NCBI RefSeq assembly: GCF_028618555.1 | Contig: NZ_JAQITD010000001.1 | Location: 186,001 to 250,000, forward strand | Origin: Bartonella sp. CM31XJBT | GTDB lineage: Bacteria; Pseudomonadota; Alphaproteobacteria; Rhizobiales; Rhizobiaceae | Reading direction: 5' to 3' | DNA: 64,000 nucleotides | Shown here: positions 1 through 10,157 of the stretch, in pieces | Numbering within the stretch: the stretch's first letter is position 1 | Layout of the letters: each line of letters opens with the position of its first letter | The notes under the pieces: model-generated | Seen by the model: the letters and a program-made list of their open reading frames with translations, nothing else | Told to the model about the DNA's origin: nothing | Database searches by the model: none | Made by a program: the position numbers and the translations under genes

Positions 1-357
1 GTTCGTGAATTATTATTTCCGCAATTGGCTTTAGAAACAGCTTTACTCATACAAGGGGGCTTCCCAGATTTTCAAGATTTTACCCCCTCAAATTTATTTT
101 ACATTCCTCTTAACAAAAAAGGTGAAATTAAATCCCAATCAATTCTTTTAAAGAAAAAAGACGGAAAAACTCATCTAAGTGCTGTTGATCTTGCTGACAA
201 TGCATGGGAAAATCTTATCGCACTCATAACTTATTATCAAAATCCACAACAAGGTTATCTCTCACATGCTGTCCCCATGTCAAAACGATATGAAGGTGAC
301 TACGACCATTTGGCTCGGTTGTGGGAATGGTCAAGTGGTTTTCATAAAGAAGAGTAA
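1..357 (+). CDS. addB: AddB, C-terminal end (partial, cut by window start)
   Basis: This is the last 118 codons of the AddB subunit of the AddAB helicase-nuclease, the alphaproteobacterial counterpart of RecBCD that processes double-strand breaks for RecA. The reading frame is open from the first base, so the gene begins upstream of the window. The visible tail ends in the YDHLARLWEWS segment, which I recognise from rhizobial AddB C-termini. The iron-sulfur and nuclease motifs would be partly upstream and cannot be judged here. The stop codon is followed after two bases by the ATG of addA, so the two subunits are translated from one message. The identification rests on the tail plus the addA neighbour. 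Confidence 0.9.
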   Translation, partial: VRELLFPQLALETALLIQGGFPDFQDFTPSNLFYIPLNKKGEIKSQSILLKKKDGKTHLSAVDLADNAWENLIALITYYQNPQQGYLSHAVPMSKRYEGDYDHLARLWEWSSGFHKEE

Positions 358-359
358 TC

Positions 360-3300
360 ATGACGTTTTTTTCTATTCCTGAAGCCGCTCTTGATGCACA
401 AGCAACAGCAACACATCCCCAAAAAAACGTGTGGGTTTCTGCAAATGCTGGATCTGGAAAAACCCACGTTTTAAGTGAACGTGTTATCCGTTTGCTTTTA
501 AACGGTACGCCTCCAGCACGTATTTTATGCCTTACTTATACAAGAGCTGCTGCTGCTGTTATGCAATCACGAATTTTTCGCACGCTTTCCAGTTGGAATG
601 AGCTCGATGATGCACAGCTGCAAGAAACCTTAACACGGTTTGAAAAAAAGCCTGTTAATGCGCAAAAACTAACTTATGCACGACAACTCTTCGCGCGTGC
701 TCTCGAAACGCCTGGTGGCTTAAAAATTCAAACGATTCATGCTTTTTGTGAAGCTCTCTTACATCAATTTATGTTAGAAGCCAATATTGCAGGACATTTT
801 GAACTTCCCGATGATATCGGTCGAAAAAAATTACGACAAGAATCCCGTCGTCAACTTTTAGCCCGTCGTGATGTACAACCTGCTTTGCAACAGTTACTTC
901 AAGTTATTAGCGAACATACTTTTAACCAATTGCTCTATGAAGCAGTTGAAAAGCAACATAAATTGTCTGATTTTTTATCTTCTCTTTTATCTGAAAATGG
1001 AGAAGAAAAATTGCGCGCGCTTTTTAACTTAGCGCCCAATGAAACAAATCAATATCTGCTGGAACAAATTAAACAAACAGCGCGCCTTCCTCTTTATGCT
1101 CTTAAGCATTGTGAAATCAATGGTAGTCAAAGCTTTAAGGATATGGTGGAAAAACTTTCCCAATTAGAAAAGGTGCATGATGAGAAAAATATTCTCAATA
1201 TTATTTCTGATATTTATTTTACAATCAAAGGTGAGCCGCGTAATTTTTCAAATTTATCTCGTAAAAAATCAGACGAAATTTGGCCTTTTATTCAACAAAT
1301 GCTTGAAGATAAACAAAACAAGCTTTCTGTTCTTTTAGAAAAATATCAATGCGCAAAGGTTGCCACTCTCAATATGGCTGCTTTTCAGCTTTGTGCTATT
1401 TATCTCAAAATTTATAAGAATCTAAAAAAGTCCAATGGCTTCTTAGACTTTGATGATCTTATTGAGCGTACACTTCATTTGTTACAGCGCAAAGGTGCAA
1501 GCCAATGGGTGCACTATAAACTTGATCAGGGACTTGATCATATTCTACTTGATGAAGCACAAGACACCAACCCTGAGCAATGGCAAATTATTCAACTGTT
1601 GGCACAGGAATTTTTTTCAGGGTATAGCCAACGAACAAACATACGCACTCTTTTTGCTGTTGGAGATGAAAAGCAATCTATTTATTCTTTTCAAGGCGCT
1701 GCTCCAGAAAATTTTGCTGCAAATGGACGAATTATTCAAAAAAAAGTGCAGCAAACAAATCAGCAATTTGAAAAAATACAACTGCATTATTCTTTTCGCT
1801 CTACAGCAGATGTTCTTAAAAGTGTTGATCTTGTTTTTGAAACACCAGAAAACTATAAAGGACTTTCGGCAGAAAATACAAAAACGGTGCATGAAGCTAT
1901 TCGTATTCATAGTCCCGGTGAAGTTGTTATATGGGATGCCATTTCCAAAGAAACGAGTGACTTTCCTCAAGATTGGCATGCAACTGTTAATCATTTAGAT
2001 ACACCTGAAGTGCGTTTAGCAGAAAAAATTGCTGAAACGATTGCCGACTGGTTACAAAAAGGCGAAATGCTTCCAGCAAAAGGACGCTTAATACGTGCAA
2101 GTGATATTATGATCTTGGTCCGTAAACGTGATCAATTTGTCTCAGCTCTTTCTCGTGCTCTTAAACACCGTAATATTCCCGTAGCAGGGGCTGATCGTTT
2201 ACAGCTTACCAAACATATTAGTATCCGTGATTTAATGGCGCTTGCACGTTTTGTTTTACAGCCACAAGATGATCTTTCTCTTGCTTGTGTTTTAAAAAGC
2301 CCACTTTTTGCTCTTAGTGAAGAGGAACTCTATCAGCTTGCAGCACACCGCACCGGCTCTCTTTGGCAAAGTCTGTGTGCGCATACATCATCGCAGGTAT
2401 CTTTTAAAGATACTTTTGAAAAGCTAAACCATTATCGCGCTTTAGTGGATAAAATACCGGTTTTCGAGTTTTATAGCCATATTTTGAATAATGATAAGGG
2501 AAGACAAAAAATTCTGTCTCGTTTAGGATCTGAAGCAAATGATGTGCTCGATGCTTTTATGGATTATACGCTCACTATTCAAAAAACAGGATTACCAGGA
2601 TTACAAGCTTTTTTAGAAACATTAAGTGCAAGCGAACCAGAAATTAAACGTGAATTTGAACAAAGTAATGAAGAAATTCGCATTATGACTGTTCATGCTG
2701 CAAAAGGACTAGAGGCTGCTGTTGTGTTTTTAGTCGATCCAGGTAGTGCGATTTGGCATCCTCAGCATGCGCCTCACTTGCTTAAAGTTCCTTTAAACAA
2801 TGCACAATGGAATGGAAAACAAGCCTTTATTTGGCATCCCAATGAAAAGTTTGATACAAAACTCTCTAAACAAGCAATTTCATATTTAAAAGAGCGTGCA
2901 GAAGAAGAATATAGGCGTCTTCTTTATGTAGGAATGACACGTGCTGAAGATCGCTTGTTTATTTGTGGATATAAAGGCCCGAAAACGCCATCTCATACAT
3001 GGTTACAACTCGTAAAAAAAGCCCTCGAACCGCATGCCCTTGCTATAAAAGATTCTTCGGAAGATATTGCAGCTTGGCGTTATTGCATTACACCTGCTTC
3101 TTCTGCTTCTATAAACTCAAAAGTCCCTTGTGCTGAATGCCAAACCTTACCACCGTTACCTGCTTTTTTCTCCCATAAAATACCAGAGGAACCAGTGCTA
3201 CCAAAACCGTTAAGACCCTCAGTTGCTAGTCTTTCCATTGAGGCTGATACCGATATTTCTTCTAATTCAAAATATCATAGCGTCTCGCCTGTTTTGGGAG

Positions 3301-3836
3301 AAAAAAATACCAACAGGGCTTTTTCCATTGAATATGGTAATCTCGTTCACCGATTGTTACAATACTTACCCGATTGTCCCCCACAAAAACGTCGAGATTA
3401 TGCTCGAAACTATCTCAATATCAAAGCCTCTCATTGGGATGAAAGCCAAAGAGAAGATGCTCTTCGCCATGTTTGGAAAATATTAGATCATGTTTACCTC
3501 AAGCCCCTTTTCTCTGAGCATTCACGTGCTGAGGTCTCCTTAATGGGTATTGTGAAAATTCGTGGAAAAGAACAAGCAATTTCTGGTCAAATTGACCGTC
3601 TTTACATCACGCAAAACAGTATTATCTTTGCCGATTTTAAAACAGGAACCCCGCCAGAAAATGAAGCTGCTATTGCTTCCCATCACTGGTTGCAAATGGC
3701 TCTTTATCGAAAATTGTTGCAAGCTATTCATCCCGATAAAGATATCCAGGCTCTGCTTATCTACAGTAAAGAAGCCAAAATTTTTAAACTTCCTCCAGAA
3801 AAACTTGAGGCATTTCTTAGTGAAGTTGCTTTATAA
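360..3836 (+). CDS. addA: AddA, helicase-nuclease subunit of AddAB
   Basis: Encodes 1158 residues of the UvrD/Rep-type helicase and RecB-type nuclease subunit that unwinds and resects DNA ends. Visible in order: Walker A (NAGSGKT, about residues 29-35), motif Ia TYTRAAAA (about 60), the DEAQDTNPEQW Walker B box (about 398), GDEKQSIYSFQGA (about 436), the MTVHAAKGLE motif (about 776), YVGMTRAEDRL (about 856), and near the C-terminus the nuclease residues in GQIDRLY and ADFKTG (about 1075-1095). The length fits the family. It starts two bases after addB ends and is probably cotranscribed with it; trxA follows 177 bases later. No stop or frameshift is seen, so recombinational repair looks intact. 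Confidence 0.97.
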   Translation: MTFFSIPEAALDAQATATHPQKNVWVSANAGSGKTHVLSERVIRLLLNGTPPARILCLTYTRAAAAVMQSRIFRTLSSWNELDDAQLQETLTRFEKKPVNAQKLTYARQLFARALETPGGLKIQTIHAFCEALLHQFMLEANIAGHFELPDDIGRKKLRQESRRQLLARRDVQPALQQLLQVISEHTFNQLLYEAVEKQHKLSDFLSSLLSENGEEKLRALFNLAPNETNQYLLEQIKQTARLPLYALKHCEINGSQSFKDMVEKLSQLEKVHDEKNILNIISDIYFTIKGEPRNFSNLSRKKSDEIWPFIQQMLEDKQNKLSVLLEKYQCAKVATLNMAAFQLCAIYLKIYKNLKKSNGFLDFDDLIERTLHLLQRKGASQWVHYKLDQGLDHILLDEAQDTNPEQWQIIQLLAQEFFSGYSQRTNIRTLFAVGDEKQSIYSFQGAAPENFAANGRIIQKKVQQTNQQFEKIQLHYSFRSTADVLKSVDLVFETPENYKGLSAENTKTVHEAIRIHSPGEVVIWDAISKETSDFPQDWHATVNHLDTPEVRLAEKIAETIADWLQKGEMLPAKGRLIRASDIMILVRKRDQFVSALSRALKHRNIPVAGADRLQLTKHISIRDLMALARFVLQPQDDLSLACVLKSPLFALSEEELYQLAAHRTGSLWQSLCAHTSSQVSFKDTFEKLNHYRALVDKIPVFEFYSHILNNDKGRQKILSRLGSEANDVLDAFMDYTLTIQKTGLPGLQAFLETLSASEPEIKREFEQSNEEIRIMTVHAAKGLEAAVVFLVDPGSAIWHPQHAPHLLKVPLNNAQWNGKQAFIWHPNEKFDTKLSKQAISYLKERAEEEYRRLLYVGMTRAEDRLFICGYKGPKTPSHTWLQLVKKALEPHALAIKDSSEDIAAWRYCITPASSASINSKVPCAECQTLPPLPAFFSHKIPEEPVLPKPLRPSVASLSIEADTDISSNSKYHSVSPVLGEKNTNRAFSIEYGNLVHRLLQYLPDCPPQKRRDYARNYLNIKASHWDESQREDALRHVWKILDHVYLKPLFSEHSRAEVSLMGIVKIRGKEQAISGQIDRLYITQNSIIFADFKTGTPPENEAAIASHHWLQMALYRKLLQAIHPDKDIQALLIYSKEAKIFKLPPEKLEAFLSEVAL

Positions 3837-4013
3837 GCTACTCTTTTCCTTGCAAATCATCTTTACACTTTATTTACTTTCATAAAATCGCCCAAACAAA
3901 CACAATGCACAATCTCTAGTGTAAAAAAGTCCTTTAATAATTTATCTTTGCAATAACTTGATATGAATTGTTATTATACCAATCTATAAAAAGTGAATAT
4001 AAAGGATAAATCA

Positions 4014-4337
4014 ATGACGTGTATAAAAGTTGATAAGGACAATTTCGAAAGTGAAGTTCTAACCTCTTCCACCCCTGTTGTGGTTGATTTTTGGGCAGAA
4101 TGGTGTGGCCCTTGCAAAGTGATTGCTCCAATGTTGGATGAGATTTCAATAGAAATGCAAAATCAAGTTAAAATTGCTAAGGTAAATATTGATGAAAATC
4201 CGGAACTGGCTACCCAATACGGAGTACGTTCTATCCCTACATTATTAATGTTTAAAAATGGAAATATTTCATCGAATATGGTTGGCGCTACCTCTAAAGG
4301 ACGTCTTTCTGAATGGATAAAAGATGGGCTTAGTTAA
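4014..4337 (+). CDS. trxA: Thioredoxin
   Basis: A 107-residue classical thioredoxin, the cytoplasmic disulfide reductant kept reduced by thioredoxin reductase. The WCGPC active site is at residues 30-34 and the cis-proline lies in SIPTLLMF. I chose the ATG at 4014 because AAAGGA lies seven bases upstream and the product then has the family's usual length; an in-frame GTG at 3993 would add seven residues without a ribosome site. It follows addA in the same direction and is closed by a strong hairpin terminator 20 bases after the stop. In rhizobia trxA is commonly found next to addA, which fits. Confidence 0.97.
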   Translation: MTCIKVDKDNFESEVLTSSTPVVVDFWAEWCGPCKVIAPMLDEISIEMQNQVKIAKVNIDENPELATQYGVRSIPTLLMFKNGNISSNMVGATSKGRLSEWIKDGLS

Positions 4338-4356
4338 TTCCACATATAATCACTAT

Positions 4357-4385
4357 AAAGGAGAGAAGTTTTGTCTCTCCTTTTG
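4357..4385 (+). terminator. Rho-independent terminator after trxA
   Basis: A perfect 10-bp stem (AAAGGAGAGA pairing with TCTCTCCTTT) around a 7-base loop, followed by T-rich sequence, starts 20 bases after the trxA stop. It should end the addB-addA-trxA transcript. Confidence 0.85.
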
Positions 4386-5024
4386 ACTTTTTTAAAATAT
4401 TCTTTTTTGCATTATATTATAATGAAAAGACAATAAAAATCAAAATTTTAAATGAATTTAAGAATTCGTGCTTTTATGCATGATTCAATTGACCATTTTT
4501 ATAAAAAATTACTTTGTATGAAGAATATAGGCAATTCTTTCCTTATATGCGTGTTAAAAATATTGGGTGAATGATAATTTCATAAAGGTATTTTTTCTTA
4601 GATAAGACTATTGAGATAGATAGTGCTTTCAACACATAAAAGGAGATTTTAAGCAAAAACTTTGCAAATTACTTTTCTGAAGCTCACAATTTTTAAGCAG
4701 AAAGAAACAAGCAATTCACTACAGGTTATAGAATGCTCTTCTAAAGGGTTACCACTTCAATTTAAAATTCTCTTATACTATTCTCTAGAATCAAAATTGT
4801 AGGTATCAGATTCTCTAAAATAAATTGATGAATTCCTATAAATTAACGGCTGTCCTTTGCAATTTATGTCATTGTTATATGAAAGAGTCAGCACTTCGTT
4901 TCATCTTCCATGGTCGGTGCCTCCATGAAGCCTTATTTATGTTGTTCATCATCTCAAATTTCATAGGTACGTACTGAGGTATTATAAATTAAAATGATGA
5001 TGCCCATGATTATATCTATGTTTT
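4386..5024. other. Spacer between convergent trxA and tsaE
   Basis: About 640 bases between two convergent units. It is AT-rich, has no open frame that I can support, and shows no clear hairpin at the tsaE side. In other rhizobia a nucleotidyltransferase gene (murU-like) usually sits between tsaE and addB; I see no trace of one here. Confidence 0.6.
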
Positions 5025-5495
5025 TTAAAATGTACGAATTGTAAAAGACTGTTGCAAACATTCAATGGAATGTTGTGCTGATTTAACTGTTACATGACGC
5101 CCATGTTCTTTATAGTGTAAGGTGAGTGCAAAAGTGGCAAGCTCTAAAAGAGCTGTATTTCTTTCTGGCCATTCAACAAGTAAAATATTTTTCTCACGAG
5201 CTTCATGAAGCCCTAATTCATCAATTTCTTCTGCCATAGAAAGGCGATAAAGATCAGCATGAATAATTTCAAACTTTGGAAGTTGATAGCTTTGCACAAG
5301 AGTAAAAGTAGGGCTTGGAACATCCATAGTGTTATCGTTTGCAAGTGTTTGGATGATTGTACGTGCAATGGTTGACTTTCCAGTTCCAAGATCCCCTTGC
5401 AGCGTTACAAGATCTCCTGGCTTTAAAGAAAGAGCTAAATTTTGTGCAAAAAGCTTTGTTGCCTCTTCATTTTCAAGAAAAAAACTAAAATTCAT
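5025..5495 (-). CDS. tsaE: tRNA threonylcarbamoyladenosine biosynthesis protein TsaE
   Basis: A 156-residue P-loop ATPase that works with TsaD and TsaB in making the t6A modification at position 37 of ANN-decoding tRNAs. Walker A (GDLGTGKST) is at residues 34-42, followed by SPTFTLVQSY and the conserved HADLYR and LVEWPER segments, the signature order of the family. I chose the ATG at 5495 over 5507 because homologues begin near this point and a GGA lies about 9 bases upstream. It lies 51 bases downstream of divL on the same strand and is probably the last gene of the ahcY-divL-tsaE run. Confidence 0.93.
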   Translation of the reverse strand: MNFSFFLENEEATKLFAQNLALSLKPGDLVTLQGDLGTGKSTIARTIIQTLANDNTMDVPSPTFTLVQSYQLPKFEIIHADLYRLSMAEEIDELGLHEAREKNILLVEWPERNTALLELATFALTLHYKEHGRHVTVKSAQHSIECLQQSFTIRTF

Positions 5496-5546
5496 TAAAA
5501 GTTCCATGAAATGGATGAAAAATTTTTGTTATCATAAGAGTTAAAA

Positions 5547-7967
5547 TTAAAAAATCTTATCTCCTTTGGAGAGTGGGAAAAAACATTTAACTGTTGTTCC
5601 TTTTCCAGAACCGGTAAGAATTTCAACATGTCCACCGTGTAGTTCAACGAAACTTTTCACAAGGGAAAGGCCAAGACCCGCTCCCGCACGCCCACCATGG
5701 TGTGAATGGGAAGAAAAACGTTTAAAAATACGATCAAGGACGTCTTCTGGGATGTCAGAGCCCTGATTGTGAACGCTAAAGACAATGTTATCATCTTGTT
5801 CATCGACGCAAAATTCAATAGTACTCGCCTCCGTTGCAAAATTAATAGCATTGCTCAGTACATTCACAAAAATTTGATGCAAGCGTTTTTCATCAGCAGA
5901 AATAGAATTTAAGGAAGGGGAAATTTGTTGTAAAAGCGTAATATGACGTTCATTAAGGCGATCTTCTACGCGTGCTACTGCTTGTATCATAGCATCGGCA
6001 ATGTTAACCGATTTTATGTCCAACTCCATAATGCCTGCATCAAGGGTAGCAAGATCAAGAATATCGTTAACAATATTTAAAAGAGTTCCTGATTCTGAAT
6101 GAATGTGTTCAAGATATTCTTGTTGACGTTCATTGATAGAGCCGAAAATTTGATCACGTAAAATATCGGAAAATCCAATAATATTTGTGAGAGGTGTGCG
6201 CAATTCATAAGAAACATGTTGGACAAATTCATTACGCAAACGATCAGCACTTTCTAATGCTTCATTTTTTTCTTGAAGAGCACGCGCAACATGGACAGTA
6301 TCCGTAACATTCACAAAAGTAAGCATCGTTTGTCCATTAGGAAGAGGGACCAGAGTATAGTCAATAATCATATCATTTTTAAGATCTATACGACCTGAAA
6401 ATGTTTCACGTTTTTCAGCAAAACCGGTAATGAACTTGGTAAACTGATCCCATTCTGTCCCCAAGGTTAAGGCTGAACAATGGCTTTGTAACTGTGTAAT
6501 ATGGGTTCCTTCTACCAGTAAATTATAAGGAAGAGACCACAATTTCGACAAGGCAGGATTCGATAAGCGAAGGCGTCCATCAGTACCAAAAACGACCACG
6601 CCTTCAGAAAGTTTATCAAGTGTTTCACCTTGTATTTTAATAAGTGTATTATAACGGCGCTCAAGATCAATTTTTTCTGTAAGGTTTTCGTAAAGCCAAG
6701 TGACACCTCCTTGTGGATGAGGGTTCGAGACAACACGCACCGTACGCCCATCTGGAAGATTCCAAATTTGTTGGTTTGATTCTGTTTGCCAATAGGCTTT
6801 TAAAAGTTCTTCTTTCCATGCGCGCCAATCAGGGTGTTCAGCAATGAGCCCCTTTTCACGTAAACGTTCAAGAAACAATGTATGGCTTGGTTCACTTTCT
6901 AAAAAAGAACTCTCCAACGGCCATAAAATTTTGAAAGCATGATTACAGAATTTTAATTTTTGGTTTGTATCAAAAATGGCTACAGCTGTTGAAATTTGGT
7001 CAAGTGTTTCACAATGGCTTTGAAGAACATATCTTAATTCATGAGCAAGATTTTCATATGCGCTGTCATCACGTGCAAAAGCTGCCATTCCTTCAGCTGT
7101 TGTAATACGTGTGAGATGAAAACGGTGCCGTTCTCCACCAATAACCGTATGAACATGTTCTTGAAAAATTGTTTCTGTTTCATCTGTTTTGCGTTGTGTA
7201 TTTTCATTGAAAAGATCCCCCACGTCATCACTGTCTTCAGGAAAGTCTGTCATTTCTCTAAAGGCGCGATTGATAAAACAAACTTTTCCTTCACAATCTT
7301 TTATCCATACGGGCTCTTGAATAAGATCAAGAAGATTACGCTGCATTCTCAGTTCAGTAAGAAGGCGGGCGATATCTTTCTGTAAACGAGCATTTTCACT
7401 CTGTTGTTTTGAGATATCTTGAAAACGAGCAATAGCGACTGTTCCTGCGATGACTCCTGTAACTTGTAGCAGTACATTGTTTGTGGTGGTGATAGAAAGA
7501 TCAAAAGGGTGACATTTACAACGTAGTTGAGTCAATGCATAATCAAGTTCTCGCAGAGAATTTTCTTCAACCCAGAGCTCAAAACGCTGAAAATCTTTCT
7601 GATCGATTCCTATTTTTTGCAATGCAGAAAGAGCACCAACAACACGGGGTAAGGTTGTTGGATTTTCCCAAATAAGAAGGAATTGCTCGGTTTCTTTCAG
7701 AAGCCATTCATAATATTTAAGTTTTTCAGAAAAATTTGCCTGAAGTATCTTCAAAGGCTTCTGTGCAGTTTTTTTTGCACGCACGGTAACAGCTATGCAC
7801 GAGAGAAGTGAAGCACAAGAAATTCCTCCACACAGCGCTAAAAGCAGCCATGGACTATTTGGAAAAGTGAAGAAAAATGGTAAATAACCTTCCAATGACT
7901 GAGCAACAGCGCATGTTGGAGAAAAAAAGAAAAAAAGGCAAAATATATACGTATAGATTCGGATCAC
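5547..7967 (-). CDS. divL: DivL, tyrosine-bearing PAS sensor kinase homologue
   Basis: A membrane-anchored multi-PAS protein of the DivL family, which in Caulobacter controls CckA and so CtrA phosphorylation at the cell pole. An N-terminal hydrophobic leader and a second membrane segment (SPWLLLALCGG region) are followed by a coiled region, several PAS domains, a dimerisation box and an HATPase domain. The H-box reads HVSYELRTPL: a tyrosine (codon 6207-6209) replaces the phosphorylated histidine, the hallmark of DivL. The ATP-lid glycine box reads HNQGSDIP rather than DxGxG, while GAGLGLS is kept. The start is uncertain: a frame opens at ATG 8126 inside ahcY, but I prefer GTG 7967, which begins a good signal/anchor sequence. 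It sits between ahcY and tsaE, the usual rhizobial arrangement. Confidence 0.88.
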   Translation of the reverse strand: MIRIYTYIFCLFFFFSPTCAVAQSLEGYLPFFFTFPNSPWLLLALCGGISCASLLSCIAVTVRAKKTAQKPLKILQANFSEKLKYYEWLLKETEQFLLIWENPTTLPRVVGALSALQKIGIDQKDFQRFELWVEENSLRELDYALTQLRCKCHPFDLSITTTNNVLLQVTGVIAGTVAIARFQDISKQQSENARLQKDIARLLTELRMQRNLLDLIQEPVWIKDCEGKVCFINRAFREMTDFPEDSDDVGDLFNENTQRKTDETETIFQEHVHTVIGGERHRFHLTRITTAEGMAAFARDDSAYENLAHELRYVLQSHCETLDQISTAVAIFDTNQKLKFCNHAFKILWPLESSFLESEPSHTLFLERLREKGLIAEHPDWRAWKEELLKAYWQTESNQQIWNLPDGRTVRVVSNPHPQGGVTWLYENLTEKIDLERRYNTLIKIQGETLDKLSEGVVVFGTDGRLRLSNPALSKLWSLPYNLLVEGTHITQLQSHCSALTLGTEWDQFTKFITGFAEKRETFSGRIDLKNDMIIDYTLVPLPNGQTMLTFVNVTDTVHVARALQEKNEALESADRLRNEFVQHVSYELRTPLTNIIGFSDILRDQIFGSINERQQEYLEHIHSESGTLLNIVNDILDLATLDAGIMELDIKSVNIADAMIQAVARVEDRLNERHITLLQQISPSLNSISADEKRLHQIFVNVLSNAINFATEASTIEFCVDEQDDNIVFSVHNQGSDIPEDVLDRIFKRFSSHSHHGGRAGAGLGLSLVKSFVELHGGHVEILTGSGKGTTVKCFFPLSKGDKIF

Positions 7968-8046
7968 TTTTTGAGCTTTTTCTTTGGGGTTATAGTCACC
8001 AAAGCTAGGCACGGCATCTTTCCCTTTTTTAACCCAAGGAAACGTA

Positions 8047-9444
8047 TTAGTAACGGTAATGGTTTGGTTTATAAGGTCCTTGTGGTGAGACTCCAATATA
8101 GGCGGCTTGTTCTTCTGATAAAACACTTAATTTTATTCCTAACCGATCAAGATGTAGACGTGCAACTTTTTCATCAAGATGTTTAGGCAAAACAGTGACT
8201 TCATTTGTATAGTGTTCTGCACGGGTAAAAAGTTCAATTTGCGCTAAAACTTGATTAGTAAACGAGGCTGACATGACAAAAGAAGGATGCCCAGTCGCAT
8301 TCCCGAGGTTTAACAAACGCCCTTCAGAGAGCAAAATGATGCGTTTTCCATCGGGAAAGGTGATCATATCAACTTGTGGTTTTATATTTGTCCATGGCAA
8401 ATTTCTAAGGGCAGCGACTTGGATTTCGTTATCAAAATGACCAATATTTCCAAGAATACACATATCCTTTACTTGTCGCATATGGTCTAAACGAACAACA
8501 TCTTTATTGCCTGTTGTCGTGATGATAATATCAGCACTGGAAGCAGCATCATCCAAATTAACAACTTCATAGCCATCCATAGCGGCTTGAAGAGCGCAAA
8601 TGGGATCAATTTCTGTTACTTTAACACGAGCCCCAGCACCAGAAAGAGATGCTGCTGAACCTTTACCTACATCACCATAACCACAGACAATGGCAGTTTT
8701 ACCGGCGATCATCACGTCTGTTCCACGTCGAATACCATCGACCAATGATTCTTTACATCCATATTTATTATCAAACTTTGATTTAGTGACGCTATCATTA
8801 ACATTAATAGCAGGAAAAGGTAGAAGTCCTTCTTTTTGTAACTGATAAAGACGGTTTACACCTGTTGTGGTTTCTTCGCTTACACCTTTAATTGCTGCAC
8901 GCTGTCGTGTAAAAAAACCTGGCGTTGCATCCATACGCTTTTGTATTTGTTTGAAAAAAATTTCTTCTTCTTCTGTTTTGGGATGCGATAAAATATCTTT
9001 ATTTTGTTCTGCACGACTTCCCATTAAAATATAGTTTGTGGCGTCAGCTCCATCATCTAAAATAAGATTGGAAGGATTACCATCTGGCCATTGGAAGATT
9101 GCATCTATATAAGTCCAATATTCTTCCAATGTTTCACCCTTAACGGCAAATACAGGAATGCCAGTTGCGGCGATAGCTGCTGCTGCATGGTCTTGCGTAG
9201 AAAAAATATTGCTAGAGCTCCACCGTATATCGGCGCCAATCGCTTTTAATGTTTCAATTAAAACAGCTGTTTGAATTGTCATGTGCAATGAGCCAGAAAT
9301 ACGCGCTCCGCGCAAAGGTTGGCTGGAAGAAAACTCCTTACGACAAGCCATCAAACCAGGCATTTCAGTTTCAGCAATATTAAGTTCTTTACGACCATAA
9401 GCGGCAAGTGCAATATCTTTGACAACAAAATCTTGAGCTGCCAT
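8047..9444 (-). CDS. ahcY: S-adenosylhomocysteine hydrolase (adenosylhomocysteinase)
   Basis: A 465-residue NAD-dependent enzyme that splits S-adenosylhomocysteine into adenosine and homocysteine, removing the product inhibitor of methyltransferases. Seen in order: [16 protein letters not shown], the substrate-binding DDGAD region, the NAD fold [10 protein letters not shown], the [16 protein letters not shown] segment and the invariant C-terminal KPNHYRY. An AAGGA lies close upstream of the ATG. The gene heads the ahcY-divL-tsaE run. In many rhizobia ptsH lies next to ahcY; here the pts genes are about 39 kb away, pointing to a rearrangement. No S-adenosylhomocysteine riboswitch is recognisable in front of it. 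Confidence 0.97.
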   Translation of the reverse strand: MAAQDFVVKDIALAAYGRKELNIAETEMPGLMACRKEFSSSQPLRGARISGSLHMTIQTAVLIETLKAIGADIRWSSSNIFSTQDHAAAAIAATGIPVFAVKGETLEEYWTYIDAIFQWPDGNPSNLILDDGADATNYILMGSRAEQNKDILSHPKTEEEEIFFKQIQKRMDATPGFFTRQRAAIKGVSEETTTGVNRLYQLQKEGLLPFPAINVNDSVTKSKFDNKYGCKESLVDGIRRGTDVMIAGKTAIVCGYGDVGKGSAASLSGAGARVKVTEIDPICALQAAMDGYEVVNLDDAASSADIIITTTGNKDVVRLDHMRQVKDMCILGNIGHFDNEIQVAALRNLPWTNIKPQVDMITFPDGKRIILLSEGRLLNLGNATGHPSFVMSASFTNQVLAQIELFTRAEHYTNEVTVLPKHLDEKVARLHLDRLGIKLSVLSEEQAAYIGVSPQGPYKPNHYRY

Positions 9445-10157
9445 TCTTCATTCCTTTAAAATAAGTTTTTCCAAGACGGTAGGAGAAATTAAAAAAAAAT
9501 GCAAGACAAGAAGAGGACTTCTCTATGTGAAAAAGCTCTTTTAAAATCTCCATAAATTTGTGCAACAAATATGCATTTACGGATCTGAGTAGTGATGTTA
9601 CTAACAGAATAAGAGATCTTCATGATAAGTCTTATTATATAAACAAAACTCTATCCTTTTCACGTAACTTTAAAGCTTTTAAAAATCTCTAGAGGGAATA
9701 CCTTTTAAATAATAAAAATGGTGCATTGCTTCACAGTTTTTATATCGATTTTTTATGGGATAATATCGAAAGTAGTATACCCATATTCTACTCACTTATG
9801 CGGTTGTTGAAAAAGGAAGTATTACTTTAATCTCATTATTAAGCTTTTTAGCAAAATAATATAATGCAAAGCCATAGGCTATCATGTTTATGAATAGGCA
9901 ATTCAGAATCGGTTCTTTAGGATTCCAATGTTGCATCTGCTCTTGGATAAAGACAGTTTATAAGAAGTGCTTTTCTCTTGTTTTCAACGATTTTTATCAA
10001 AAGATTATAGATATACGATTAAACATTTTTTGTGATACTGAATAGAGTATTTAAAATGTAAAAACATCACTCTATTGAACACTCTGATTTTAAAACTGCT
10101 AACAACGAGCGATGAATTATAAATCAAATAATTAACTCAGTTTTAGAAGAATTTATT
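9445..10157. other. Spacer upstream of ahcY, holding a repeat terminus
   Basis: About 710 AT-rich bases with no supportable gene. It should contain the ahcY promoter near its left edge. Close to the right edge (10101-10127) is a copy of the right-hand terminus of the dispersed repeat family described in the findings. The rest is not recognised. Confidence 0.55.
10101..10127 (+). repeat. Right-terminus motif of the dispersed repeat (solo copy)
   Basis: The stretch ending ATTATAAATCAA matches the right end seen at 62572-62598, allowing one inserted base. No other clear part of the repeat was recognised next to it, so this looks like a solo end left after decay. Confidence 0.45.

Noticed and set aside
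1450-1998. Long open frame inside addA in another frame, plus an antisense one
   Set aside because: addA motifs run through this region in the proper frame; the others have no motifs and are AT-rich shadows.
8047-8126. divL starting at ATG 8126 inside ahcY
   Set aside because: The first 27 residues would be an out-of-frame reading of the conserved ahcY C-terminus; a GTG at 7967 gives a cleaner signal/anchor start. Still uncertain.
9445-9560. Possible S-adenosylhomocysteine or SAM riboswitch before ahcY
   Set aside because: No conserved core or stable stem arrangement could be recognised, and the leader is AT-rich.
9872-9887. Opposite-orientation copy of the right-hand repeat near 9.9 kb
   Set aside because: Only about 14 bases match the reverse complement of the GATAGCC block; the flanks do not follow the repeat, so it is probably chance.
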